Shown: positions 7,779-16,049 of the stretch, piece by piece
Layout: each line of letters begins with the position of its first letter
Position numbering within the stretch: the stretch's first letter is position 1
From: Chloroflexota bacterium
GTDB taxonomy: Bacteria; Chloroflexota; Dehalococcoidia; JACQUA01
Length of the DNA stretch: 36,676 nt
Reading direction: 5' to 3'
NCBI GenBank assembly: GCA_016210565.1
Contig: JACQUA010000206.1
Span: 1-36,676 of the forward strand
Program-made: the position numbers and the translations under genes
The notes under the pieces: generated by a model
What the model was told of the DNA's origin: nothing
Database searches by the model: none
What the model saw: only the letters and a program-made list of their open reading frames with translations

Positions 7779-9287
7779 TTGCTAAAGACAGATGACAAGT
7801 GGGCCAAAGCTGTTGACGTCATCGTCATTGGCTATGGCCTGGCCGGCGCCACGGCCGCGATAACCGCCAGTGACTTGGGGAGTGAGGTACTGCTCCTGGA
7901 GAAATCCCGGCAGGCAGGCATTCACTCGAACAGCAGCATGGCCGGCTCGTGGATCATGGGCGTCAGCGACCTACCCCGGGCAGTTCAATACCTCGAGGCG
8001 CTGAACCGGACAAACGGCAATCGTCCCTGGACGGACCCCGAAATTATCCGCGAGATGGCAAAATACCTCGCCGACAGTCCTGCCTGGCTGCAAAGGTTGG
8101 GCGGCAAGGTGGATTTCGCCTTGAATAAGTCGGAACATCAACTTCCCGGCGGGGAGAGCCTGGCCCTGTGGCGCTACGCTGGGATGGGATTCCGCATGAT
8201 GGACTTTCTCTACGGCAAAGTGAAAGACCGGGGGGTCCAGGTGGCGTACGGTACTGCCGCCAGGCGACTGCTCACCAATCTACGCGGGGAGGTGATCGGG
8301 GTGAGGGTTAAGCCAGGGGAGGGAAAGGAAGGGGACATTCGCGCCCGGCGGGCGGTCATCATGGCCTGCGGCGGCTTTGAGTTCAATGAGCCGATGAAAC
8401 TGAACTATCTCAAAGCCTATCCGGCCTATTTCACGGGGACCGAAACCAATACCGGGGATGGCATCCGCATGGCGATGGAGGCCGGCGCGGACCTCTGGCA
8501 CATGAACTGCGTCGCCGCCCGGTTTGTGCTGAAGTTGCCCGGAATGCCCTGGGCCGTGAGCATGGAATTCGCGGGGCTGAATTCAGAGCGGCAAATGATG
8601 GCCGGCGGTCTCGAGAACGGTGAAAAGCAAGCTGAGAGCCCGGGCTTCATTGTGGTGGACCGGGGCGGGAAGAGATACACCAACGAAGTTTACAAGGGGC
8701 ACTCCCTCTACTACGAACTGGGTCTTTTCGACAGCCAGCGTTTGGTCTACCCCCGGATACCCAGCTACTATGTTTTTGACCAGAGGCGCATGGAGGCGGG
8801 AAGGTTGACCGGCAACCGGGGTGGCGCTACAGGGGCCCATCAGCTTTACCACTGGAGCAGCGACAACAGCGACGAGCTGGCGAAAGGGTGGATCATAACC
8901 GCTGTCACGCCACGGAAGCTGGCGCGAAAGCTCGACATACCGGCTGAGACACTGGAAAGAACGATAGCGGCCTATAACCGGTTCTGTCAGCGGGGCAAGG
9001 ACCCTGAATGCGGCAGACATCCCGCAACGCTGGTCCCGCTGGACAGCCCGCCGTTCTACGCTTGCCGGCTCTGGCCGGGAGGACCCAACACGCAGGGGGG
9101 GCCGCGCCGCAACGTGCGCGGCCAAATATTGAATACTGACGGCGACCCCATCCCCGGGCTCTACGGGGCCGGGGAGTTGGGCTCCATCTTCGGCATGCTT
9201 TATCCGGTTGGCGGGGGCAACCTGAGCGAATGCATCGCCTCCGGCCGGGTAGCCGGTGAGAACGCCGCGGAAGGGCTGTCACCCTGA
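7779..9287 (+). CDS. FAD-dependent oxidoreductase (FAD_binding_2, fumarate reductase/KstD-like)
   Basis: This is a flavoprotein of the fumarate reductase/3-ketosteroid dehydrogenase superfamily, about 502 residues from a TTG start. The Rossmann motif GYGLAG is at 18-23, followed by the ribose-binding acid in LLLEK (Glu41) and the NSSMAGSW loop. The C-terminus has GAGELGSIFG and GGNLSECIASGR, the typical second FAD-binding block. There is no signal peptide or heme motif, so it is probably cytosolic. The start is uncertain: TTG 7779 (weak AAAGAG), GTG 7740, or ATG 7602; the last would lie inside a dispersed repeat. The stop codon and last few residues (LSP) are supplied by the repeat copy at 9277. 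Substrate unknown; likely hydride transfer to or from an alkene or ketone acid. Confidence 0.85.
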   Translation: MLKTDDKWAKAVDVIVIGYGLAGATAAITASDLGSEVLLLEKSRQAGIHSNSSMAGSWIMGVSDLPRAVQYLEALNRTNGNRPWTDPEIIREMAKYLADSPAWLQRLGGKVDFALNKSEHQLPGGESLALWRYAGMGFRMMDFLYGKVKDRGVQVAYGTAARRLLTNLRGEVIGVRVKPGEGKEGDIRARRAVIMACGGFEFNEPMKLNYLKAYPAYFTGTETNTGDGIRMAMEAGADLWHMNCVAARFVLKLPGMPWAVSMEFAGLNSERQMMAGGLENGEKQAESPGFIVVDRGGKRYTNEVYKGHSLYYELGLFDSQRLVYPRIPSYYVFDQRRMEAGRLTGNRGGATGAHQLYHWSSDNSDELAKGWIITAVTPRKLARKLDIPAETLERTIAAYNRFCQRGKDPECGRHPATLVPLDSPPFYACRLWPGGPNTQGGPRRNVRGQILNTDGDPIPGLYGAGELGSIFGMLYPVGGGNLSECIASGRVAGENAAEGLSP

Positions 9288-9334
9288 GCCGGAGCCCTGA
9301 GCAAAGCGAAGGAGCAGTCGAAGGGTCTTTGGTC
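9277..9334. repeat. Dispersed repeat A, right half, inverted to 7613-7670
   Basis: The 58 bases begin TGTCACCCTGAGCCGGAGCC and end with CGAAGGGTCTTTGGTC. They overlap the end of the flavoprotein gene and contain its TGA stop. From here to 9569 is a 235-base spacer with no gene, including the word CCTTGGTGTCTTTGTGTGAG, separating convergent genes. Confidence 0.85.
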
Positions 9335-9569
9335 ACTATTACGCCTTTTCGCGCAACCAGGCACCACCAATCCCACGCTTCCACTATGCCTCTGTCTTGC
9401 ATCCGCGCCCCGGACGCCTCTTCTAATACAAACCCACCAAGAAAACAGAGACATTAAGGCAACGTGATTCGGGGCGAGTGTTTCGGCATGCAATTACCTT
9501 TGTGCCCTTGGTGTCTTTGTGTGAGACTATGCATAACGATTTAGTGCTTTCGCATTAGTAGGGACTGCA

Positions 9570-10733
9570 CTATTTCAATGAGCCGGCGAATATCTCCCCG
9601 GCCAGCTTGAAATGCTCCACCTTCTTCAGGGCAAACTCCTCGTTGTTGGCATCCAGATATTTCCCCCCTGGCTGCCGCACCTGTTTCGGATCGATGAAGT
9701 CGGTGGGAACGTCCACCCTGGCACTCTGCCCCCCGAAGGCCCTGGCAACAAACGTTGCTCCTTCTTTGGTCAGCACCCAGTTGAGGAACAATTTGGCTGC
9801 GTTGGGATGGGGCGCATCTTTGAGCAGGGCAAGTCCGCCGCTGCTGGCCGCTACGTAGGTCCCTTCTTTGGGCACCACCAGGTCCAGCGGCGCCCCGGCC
9901 CGGCGGAACTCGGCCACGAGGTCCGTTTTCAGGCCGACCATTATGGGATACTTGCCGCGGGCCACCCACTCGGCCATCAGCCGGTCGTTTCTGCTGATTA
10001 CCGGCTCCTGCTTTCCAAACTCCCGCAGGAAGTTGACGTCCATGATGCCCTCGGCCATGGCGCTGAACCAGCTCGCGCCGCCGCCCGCTTGAGTCGGGTC
10101 CATCAGAGCTATCTGACCCTTCCATTTAGGGTTAAGCAGGTCGCGGTACGAGCCGATTTCCTCCGGCTTGACCATCTCGGTGTTTACCACGATTGACGCC
10201 ACCGGCATGGCAAGCATCGGCAACTGGTGGTGGTCTTTGTCGGCCCAGGGAAGTTCGCCCTGATACCAGGCCTTGGGGTTCAGCACCTCCGGCAGGAACA
10301 GCGCCTTGTCCAGTGGTTGAGTAGCGCCGGATGGTTTCAAGGTGCTGAGCCCTGTGGTAAGGGAGATCATGAAAATATCTGAAAGATAGAGGCCGGCCCG
10401 GCGCTCGGCCAGGAGCTTGGGGATAATCTCCGAAGCAGAACCACCGGTATACTCGGAAGACAGTCCGAATTTCTGGTCGAAGAACTTGTCCATCCCCACG
10501 TCACGCAGCGCGGCGGTGGCGCTGCCCAGGATGACGAGTTTCCCCTCCTTTTTGGCTCCTGCCACGGTGCGGTCCCACTCTTCCTCCCACGCTGGCATGG
10601 AGACGCCAACACTTGCTTTTGCAGCGGGTGTTTTGACTTCACTGGCAGAAGAAAGCGAATCCGTTTGTTTGCATCCCACCAATAGCAAACCTGCCAGCAA
10701 GAGAATAATAGAGACCCATGTCAGTCTGCTCAC
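9570..10733 (-). CDS. Extracellular solute-binding lipoprotein (SBP3)
   Basis: 387 residues when started at GTG (base 10733 on the reverse strand). This start has AAAGGAG nine bases upstream and gives a signal VSRLTWVSIILLLAGLLLVG with lipobox Cys21, matching SBP2, 4 and 5. A longer frame to 10793 would add 20 charged residues before the signal and is unlikely. The mature domain opens with PAWEEEWDRTVAGAKKEGKL. It carries VVNTEMVKPEEIGSYRDLL plus NPKWKGQI near 200 and ends in AGSLK. It is the only SBP paralogue on the reverse strand and faces the flavoprotein gene across a 282-base convergent spacer. It has its own candidate promoter at 10940-10969. Ligand unknown. Confidence 0.9.
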   Translation of the reverse strand: MSRLTWVSIILLLAGLLLVGCKQTDSLSSASEVKTPAAKASVGVSMPAWEEEWDRTVAGAKKEGKLVILGSATAALRDVGMDKFFDQKFGLSSEYTGGSASEIIPKLLAERRAGLYLSDIFMISLTTGLSTLKPSGATQPLDKALFLPEVLNPKAWYQGELPWADKDHHQLPMLAMPVASIVVNTEMVKPEEIGSYRDLLNPKWKGQIALMDPTQAGGGASWFSAMAEGIMDVNFLREFGKQEPVISRNDRLMAEWVARGKYPIMVGLKTDLVAEFRRAGAPLDLVVPKEGTYVAASSGGLALLKDAPHPNAAKLFLNWVLTKEGATFVARAFGGQSARVDVPTDFIDPKQVRQPGGKYLDANNEEFALKKVEHFKLAGEIFAGSLK

Positions 10734-10939
10734 TTGGCTTAGCTCCTTTACCTTATGCACCAGGTCAGTTCTCCCCATTCGTCGGGGAGACACAAGACCA
10801 ACATCCCCCTGAATGCATCATCCCCTTCCCGCCAGACTGTGTTCAAGTCATACAATCACCTCCATGGCAATGTTTGGTGTTGGTTTTCACCCCGGTCGGC
10901 AGGGCGCCCTCCACGCGGTTGCTCCGCCTGGTCACCTAC

Positions 10940-10969
10940 ATGCTAAACCTTTCCTCCTTTCGTTGTCAA
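10940..10969 (-). promoter_or_regulatory. Candidate sigma-70 promoter for SBP3
   Basis: On the reverse strand a perfect -35 TTGACA (10969-10964) is followed after 18 bases by TAGCAT (10945-10940). The predicted transcript has a leader of about 200 bases before the GTG start at 10733. The -10 matches the consensus at four of six positions. Confidence 0.4.
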
Positions 10970-11026
10970 GGCATCCGCAGACCAGTCCCGCCCGGATAGG
11001 CCTCCGACTCCCGTCCCGCATAGGCA

Positions 11027-11056
11027 TTGACTTTGGCCTCAACCCAAGTGTAAAAT
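11027..11056 (+). promoter_or_regulatory. Candidate sigma-70 promoter for UbiD2-UbiD3
   Basis: TTGACT at 11027-11032 and TAAAAT at 11051-11056 are separated by 18 bases. It points at the UbiD2 start (11386) with a leader of about 320 bases. It is divergent from the SBP3 promoter, with the two -35 boxes about 60 bases apart. Confidence 0.4.
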
Positions 11057-11385
11057 CAATTCCGAAACTGAAGAAACGCACACGAGAAGACAAGTTGCCC
11101 TCAGAAGATACCGGGTCCTCTAAACAACGCAATCGCCGGCCGGTATCACCCCCAGATATGAGTCTTCCCCGGCGTGACCAGACAGGAACCCCCTCGAACG
11201 GGCCATTCCGTGGCTATTGGACATCCTCCGGCAGGTCCTTTTTAGCTTTTCCGTTGCCATTGCCAGGCCCGCGGTTAGTCCCCGCCGAGGGGAGCCCACG
11301 AGGCATCCACACCCGGTCTTTTCTGGTGTCCTGGTAAAAAGCGGGAGGGGTTACTCCTCGATGCTTGTCAGAAGGAGCTCGTCAC

Positions 11386-12972
11386 ATGGCATATTACAAG
11401 GACCTCAGGGAATACATCGGGATTCTGGAAGCCAACAACCGCCTGGCGCGGATAAAGAGGGCCATAAACAAGGATACCGAGCTCATGCCGCTGGTGAGGT
11501 GGCAGTTCCGGGGAGGTCTCCGGGAAGAAGACAGGAAGGCCTTCCTGTTCGAAAACGTGATTGACGTCAAGGGCAAAAAATATTCCGTCCCGGTCCTGGT
11601 CGGAGCCCACGCCGCCTCTACCGCGATCTATGCCCTGGCCATGGCGTGCCAGCCGGGAGAGATCGCGGCGAAGCTGGACCGGGCCCAGATTCACAGGATC
11701 GAGCCGGAAATCATCGGGGCCGGCCCGGCGCAGGAAGAAATACATGTGGGCGACACGCTGTTGGAACACGGAGGTCTGGAGGAGTTCCCCGTCCCCATTT
11801 GCACACCCGGGTTCGACAACGCTCCCTATATGACCGCGGCCGGCTGGGCCAGCAAGGACCCGGAAACGGGAATACGGAACCTCGGTGTTTACCGGGCCAT
11901 GGTCAAGAGCCCGACCAGACTGGGCCTACAGTGCTACCATCCCAAACATCTCCGCCTGCACTGGCGCAAGGCCAAAACCAGAGGCAGTCGCAACCTTCAG
12001 GCAGCCGTCGTCCTCGGAGCGACCCCGAACGTGGGGCTTGTTTCCGTTGCCAAGGTCCCGTACGGCATTGATGAGCTCTCCGTGGCGGGGGCGATAGCTG
12101 GGGAACCCGTCAAGTTGGTTAAGTGCAAGACCGTCGACCTCGAAGTCCCCGCCAACGCGGAGATCGTGATTGAGGGCGAAATACCGACCGACTATCTGGA
12201 GCGAGAAGGACCCTTCGGGGAACACACCGGTTATACCATTGGGTGGGGACCGGACCTGTACTTCAATATTTCCTGTATTACCCACCGGAAAAACCCCATT
12301 TACAATGCCTTCATCAGCCAGTTTCCTCCCAGTGAGAGTAGCAAGCTGAGGACGATAGCCACCAGCGCGGCCATCTACAAGTTCTTGAAGCACGATGCCA
12401 ATATCCCCACCGTGCTGGACGTGTATATGCACGAGAACAGCGGGGCGGCCCAGCTTTGCCTTATCAAGATGGACAAGGCACATTCAGCCCAGTCCTGGCA
12501 AGCGCTGAGCGCCGCCCACGCCCTGCTGCCCAATGACTGCAAGATGGTAATAGTGGTGGACAAGGACATCGACATCCGGGACATAGATTCGGTTATCTGG
12601 GCTTTGTGCTACCGGATGCAGCCCGAACATGACGTGAAGGTGTTGCCAGGCAAGATGCATGCCACCGACCCCTCGGTAGCCCCGCCCAAACCGGAGGGCA
12701 CCACAGAGCGACTCCCTGGCTCCGCCCTTCTGATCGATGCCACCATGAAGTGGGCCTATCCGCCGACCTGCTTGCCGGGCAAGGAGTTCATGGAAAAAGC
12801 AAAACAAATCTGGGAGGAGGTGGGGCTGCCCCGGTTTACGCCCCGGGTGCCCTGGTTCGGCTATGAACTGGGTTTCTGGCCGGATGAGATGCGGGAAGAA
12901 GCAAGGCTCGCCCTCAAGGGCGAACACTACCAGGTCAGTGAGAAGCTGGCCAGGAACAGAATGAAAGTATAG
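11386..12972 (+). CDS. UbiD family prenyl-FMN decarboxylase (UbiD2)
   Basis: 528 residues from ATG 11386, which has AAGGAG eight bases upstream; a frame opening at 11365 adds seven residues without a ribosome site. It is the longest and most canonical UbiD here. NLGVYRA gives Asn165 and Arg170, KH at 187-188 supplies the His ligand, and PYGIDE supplies Glu230. PANAEIVIEGE is the usual family string, and EGPFGEHTGY supplies Glu274 and Glu279. All prFMN/metal and catalytic positions expected from Fdc1 are present. It lacks the HGHHGRFHRQ stretch of UbiD1/4, so it is a distinct subfamily, closer to generic UbiD decarboxylases. It is followed 28 bases later by UbiD3, the tightest gene pair in the window, so the two are probably co-transcribed and may form one hetero-oligomer. 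Confidence 0.93.
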   Translation: MAYYKDLREYIGILEANNRLARIKRAINKDTELMPLVRWQFRGGLREEDRKAFLFENVIDVKGKKYSVPVLVGAHAASTAIYALAMACQPGEIAAKLDRAQIHRIEPEIIGAGPAQEEIHVGDTLLEHGGLEEFPVPICTPGFDNAPYMTAAGWASKDPETGIRNLGVYRAMVKSPTRLGLQCYHPKHLRLHWRKAKTRGSRNLQAAVVLGATPNVGLVSVAKVPYGIDELSVAGAIAGEPVKLVKCKTVDLEVPANAEIVIEGEIPTDYLEREGPFGEHTGYTIGWGPDLYFNISCITHRKNPIYNAFISQFPPSESSKLRTIATSAAIYKFLKHDANIPTVLDVYMHENSGAAQLCLIKMDKAHSAQSWQALSAAHALLPNDCKMVIVVDKDIDIRDIDSVIWALCYRMQPEHDVKVLPGKMHATDPSVAPPKPEGTTERLPGSALLIDATMKWAYPPTCLPGKEFMEKAKQIWEEVGLPRFTPRVPWFGYELGFWPDEMREEARLALKGEHYQVSEKLARNRMKV

Positions 12973-13000
12973 TCCTGCGTCTAGACAAGGAGAACAGTCA

Positions 13001-14446
13001 ATGGCACTGGCATATCGCGATTTGCGCCAGTATATCGAGAAGGTAACGGAGATGGGGGAATGCAAGGTGGTAGAGGGAGCAGATTGGGACCTGGAAATCG
13101 GGACCATTACCGCCTGGCAGGGAGATACCGGCAGGTCGCCGCTTCTGCTGTTCGACAACATCAAAGGCTACCCCGCCGGCTACCGGGTCGCTACTAACCT
13201 GTTCAATACCCCGAAGCGAATAGCCCTGGCCCTGGGCCTGGAGAGAGAAGTCAAAGGGATGGAACTGGTCAAAGCCTGGCGGGCAAAGGACAGGAACTCC
13301 AAATACCTGCCGCCGGTAGAAGTCGAGACCGGGCCGGTAAAGGAAAACGTCCACACCGGCAGCGACGTCGATCTTTTTGAGTTCCCCACGCCCAGGTGGC
13401 ATGAACTCGATGGCGGCAGATATATCGGCACCGGCCACATGGTGCTATCACGGGACCTGGAAGAAGGGTGGGTCAACTTCGGGGCCTACCGCACCCAGGT
13501 CCAGGACAAGAATACTGTTACGGTCCATGCCAACAACAGCAAGCACCTCGGCATCATGCGGCGGAAGTACTGGGCCAAAGGCTTGAGCTGTCCCATTGCG
13601 ATCGCCATTGGGGAAGAGCCCTTCCTCTGGGCGGCATCGTACACGCCTTTGCCCTGGGGCGTTTCGGAATACGACTACGCCGGCTTTCTGAAGGGCAGTC
13701 CCATCCAGGTGACGAAAGGCGTCACCACGGACCTGCCGATTCCGGCCACGGCTGAAATCGTCCTGGAAGGGGAAATGCCGCCACCCGAGGTAGAGTCCAG
13801 ACAGGAAGGTCCCTTCGGAGAATGGACCGGGTGTTACGCCGGGGGCAAGGCGCCGGTGCCGGTGATGCGGGTCAAGTCCATCCTCCACCGCAACAACCCC
13901 ATCCTGATGGGGGCCCCGCCATCGAAATTCGTGTCACACTACACCCTGGCCAGGGATACCCACCGGGCCGCGGCCATCTGGGACGAGCTTGACGCCAAGC
14001 TTCCGGGGATCAAAGGAGTCTGGAACGTGGACGACGCCGGCGGCATGCCCATAGTCATCGTGTCGGTGAAGCAGCTCTATGCGGGGCACGTCACCCAGGT
14101 AGCCCTGTCCGTCGCCTGCGGCATCGTGTCTTCACATCAGATATCATGGATAATAATTGTAGACGACGACATAGACCCGTCGGACATTTCTGAAGTCCTG
14201 TGGGCCATCGGTCAGAGGTGCGACCCGGAAACGGGAATAGAGGTAATACCCGGAGGGCGCACCTCGCGTTTGAAGCCGTCCCTGCCTCCGGACAAAAAGG
14301 CCATCGGCGACCTGACCCAGGGAATGGCAGTTATCTACGCCTGCAAGAATTATACCTGGAAGGATGTCGCCCCCAGGATAACCATCAGCCCCGAGAACTT
14401 GCAAAAAGCAAAGGAGAAATGGGGACATTTGTTTGAACCCCGGTAG
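13001..14446 (+). CDS. UbiD family prenyl-FMN decarboxylase (UbiD3)
   Basis: 481 residues, ATG with AAGGAG eight bases upstream. NFGAYRTQ gives Asn159 and Arg164, KH at 181-182 supplies His182, and GVSEY supplies Glu223. AEIVLEGEMPPPEVESRQEG leads into EGPFGEW with Glu269 and Glu274. All expected prFMN-site residues are therefore kept. Its N-terminal half resembles UbiD1/4 (PRWHELDGGRYIGTG against PLWHELDGGPYIGTA) while its active-site His segment resembles UbiD2. The partner UbiD2 lies 28 bases upstream and an SBP gene 137 bases downstream. The last five codons and the stop (FEPR, TAG) lie within a tandem palindromic repeat, so the C-terminus was probably shaped by the repeat. Substrate unknown. 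Confidence 0.93.
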   Translation: MALAYRDLRQYIEKVTEMGECKVVEGADWDLEIGTITAWQGDTGRSPLLLFDNIKGYPAGYRVATNLFNTPKRIALALGLEREVKGMELVKAWRAKDRNSKYLPPVEVETGPVKENVHTGSDVDLFEFPTPRWHELDGGRYIGTGHMVLSRDLEEGWVNFGAYRTQVQDKNTVTVHANNSKHLGIMRRKYWAKGLSCPIAIAIGEEPFLWAASYTPLPWGVSEYDYAGFLKGSPIQVTKGVTTDLPIPATAEIVLEGEMPPPEVESRQEGPFGEWTGCYAGGKAPVPVMRVKSILHRNNPILMGAPPSKFVSHYTLARDTHRAAAIWDELDAKLPGIKGVWNVDDAGGMPIVIVSVKQLYAGHVTQVALSVACGIVSSHQISWIIIVDDDIDPSDISEVLWAIGQRCDPETGIEVIPGGRTSRLKPSLPPDKKAIGDLTQGMAVIYACKNYTWKDVAPRITISPENLQKAKEKWGHLFEPR

Positions 14447-14569
14447 GGGCGGTTCGTCAACCGCCCGGGTTCGTCAACCGCCCGTGCATCATGTTTTCAG
14501 AGTTGTTTGAACCCTGTAGGGGCGGTTCGTGAACCGCCCGGGTTCGTGAACCGTCCGTCATGTTTTCAG
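14431..14569. repeat. Tandem duplicated hairpin unit overlapping a stop codon
   Basis: Two direct copies, 14431-14500 and 14505-14569, each begin GTTTGAACCC and end ATGTTTTCAG. Each contains a hairpin: GGCGGTT-CGTC-AACCGCC in the first, and the near-perfect GGGCGGTTC-GT-GAACCGCCC at 14520-14539 in the second. The first copy includes the end of the UbiD3 gene, so the duplication began inside the coding region. The TAG appears in both copies. The repeat ends directly before the ribosome site of SBP4 (AAGGAG, 14571-14576). Confidence 0.85.
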
Positions 14570-14583
14570 AAAGGAGCGAGAGA

Positions 14584-15747
14584 ATGAGTAGACTGTTGCT
14601 GCTAGCAGTCATTGTGGTCTTAGTTGGCCCGTTGTTCAGCAGTTGTGGGCCGGCCGTTCCTTCTCCGGCTGCTGAAGTGAGCGCCCCACCCACGGCAAAG
14701 GCCCCCGCCGCTGTTTCCAGGGCCGCCTGGGAGGTGGAGTGGGAGCGCGTCCAGGCGGACGCCAGGAAAGAGGGCAAACTGCTTGTCTATGGCAGCGGGA
14801 CCGGCGGGCTGCGTGATATCGGCATGTTCAAGCATTTCAAAGATAGATTCGGCATAGACGTGGAGAACATTGCCGGGTCAGCCTCTGAGCTTCTCCCCAA
14901 GATCCAGGCTGAGCGCCGGGCCGGACTCTATTTGGGAGACGCTTTCATAGTATCGCTCGGCACCTTGCTCAACTCCATGAAGCCTGCCGGTCTCACTGAC
15001 TCCCTGGACTCGGTATTGTTTTTGCCCGAGGTCATGGACCCGACAGCCTGGTACAAAGGTGAGCTCCCCTGGGTTGACAAGGAACATCACCAGGTGGCAA
15101 TGCTGGCCATGCCCATAGGGGCCGTGACGATTAACACAGACCTGGTAAAGCCGGATGAAATCAAGTCGTACCGCGACCTGCTTAGTCCCAAATGGAAGGG
15201 GAAAATAGCGCTGGTCGACCCGTCTCAGTCCGGGCAGGGCGGTACCTGGTTCAGTGCGATGGCCGGGGGCATAATGGATCTGGACTATCTGCGCGAGTTT
15301 GCCAGGCAGGACCTGCAAATCAGCAGAAACGACCGCCTGATGGCCGAATGGATAGCCAAGGGCAGGGTTTCCGTGATCGTGGCCCTGAAGACAGACCTGG
15401 TTGCGGAATTCCAGAGACTTGGCGCCCCTATAAAGGGGATACCCATGGCAGAGGGGACTTATGTTGCCACCGACAGCGCCGGGCTTGTCCTCATGAACAA
15501 TGCACCCCACCCCAACGCGAGAAAGGTGTTCACCAACTGGATATTGACCAAAGAAGGGGGAACATTCGTCTCCAGGGCCTGGGGCGGCCAGCACGCCCGG
15601 GTGGATGTTCCCACCGATTTCATCGACCCGTTGCAGGTGCGGCAGCCGGGGGTAAAATATTTCGACGACAATAATGAGGAACATGCCCTGAAGAAACCGG
15701 GGTACTGGAAGTTGGCAGCGGAGGTATTTGCGGCTTCGTTGAAGTAG
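14584..15747 (+). CDS. Extracellular solute-binding lipoprotein (SBP4)
   Basis: 387 residues from ATG 14584, set by AAGGAG eight bases upstream. A frame from 14560 would begin inside the preceding repeat and add eight residues before the signal. The signal MSRLLLLAVIVVLVGPLFSS leads to lipobox Cys21, then a Pro/Ala linker and a mature start AAWEVEWERVQADARKEGKL. Family strings VTINTDLVKPDEIKSYRDLL and SPKWKGKI are near 200; the usual Asn before PKW is Ser here. The C-terminus is AASLK. It lies between UbiD3 and UbiD4, the clearest case of a binding lipoprotein set between decarboxylases. Ligand unknown. Confidence 0.9.
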   Translation: MSRLLLLAVIVVLVGPLFSSCGPAVPSPAAEVSAPPTAKAPAAVSRAAWEVEWERVQADARKEGKLLVYGSGTGGLRDIGMFKHFKDRFGIDVENIAGSASELLPKIQAERRAGLYLGDAFIVSLGTLLNSMKPAGLTDSLDSVLFLPEVMDPTAWYKGELPWVDKEHHQVAMLAMPIGAVTINTDLVKPDEIKSYRDLLSPKWKGKIALVDPSQSGQGGTWFSAMAGGIMDLDYLREFARQDLQISRNDRLMAEWIAKGRVSVIVALKTDLVAEFQRLGAPIKGIPMAEGTYVATDSAGLVLMNNAPHPNARKVFTNWILTKEGGTFVSRAWGGQHARVDVPTDFIDPLQVRQPGVKYFDDNNEEHALKKPGYWKLAAEVFAASLK

Positions 15748-15879
15748 CGGCCCTGGGCGCGCCGAGCGGGGCCTAGCCCGCCGGGGTTGTAGCCGCTCCC
15801 CTTCGCGAGAGTCCCGACTGGTCGGGACAGGTCTTTGGCCTGCGAAGGCGGGGCCGCAGGTTTGGATGAAGGATGACAC

Positions 15880-16023
15880 TGTCATTCTGAGCGAAGACGA
15901 GCGCAAGCGAGTCGGAGTCGAAGAATCCTTCGCTCCGCTCAGAACAAGTTCCTTCTCCGGGAGGGCGACGAAAGGCCCTTCGCCTGCGCCTTCGCTTTGC
16001 TCGAGGTCCGGCTCAGGGTGACA
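15880..16023. repeat. Dispersed repeat A, full composite copy
   Basis: It begins TGTCATTCTGAGCGAAGACG and ends GGCTCAGGGTGACA in the same order as the copy at 7525. Upstream (15806-15830) is a small hairpin TCCCGACTGGTCGGGA. The element ends about 11 bases before the ribosome site AAGGAGG of UbiD4, so a readthrough transcript would carry the palindrome in its leader. Confidence 0.85.
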
Positions 16024-16049
16024 TTTTCGCAACAAGGAGGTAACTGGAT

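Larger units (their letters stand above)
10734..11385. other. 652-base divergent spacer between SBP3 and UbiD2
   Basis: The largest repeat-poor spacer in the left half. It holds the RBS of SBP3 (10743-10749, reverse AAAGGAG), one candidate promoter on each strand (10940-10969 reverse, 11027-11056 forward) and the RBS of UbiD2 (11372-11377). An open frame at 10813-11337 (forward) is rich in Pro/Arg/Ser and has no ribosome binding site or recognisable domain, so I do not call it. No tRNA or small-RNA fold was recognised, but the long leader of about 320 bases before UbiD2 could hold regulatory RNA. Confidence 0.6.

Noticed and set aside
10813..11337. A 174-codon forward open frame in the divergent spacer
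   Set aside because: No ribosome site, Pro/Arg/Ser-rich composition and no recognisable domain; probably chance in GC-rich DNA.
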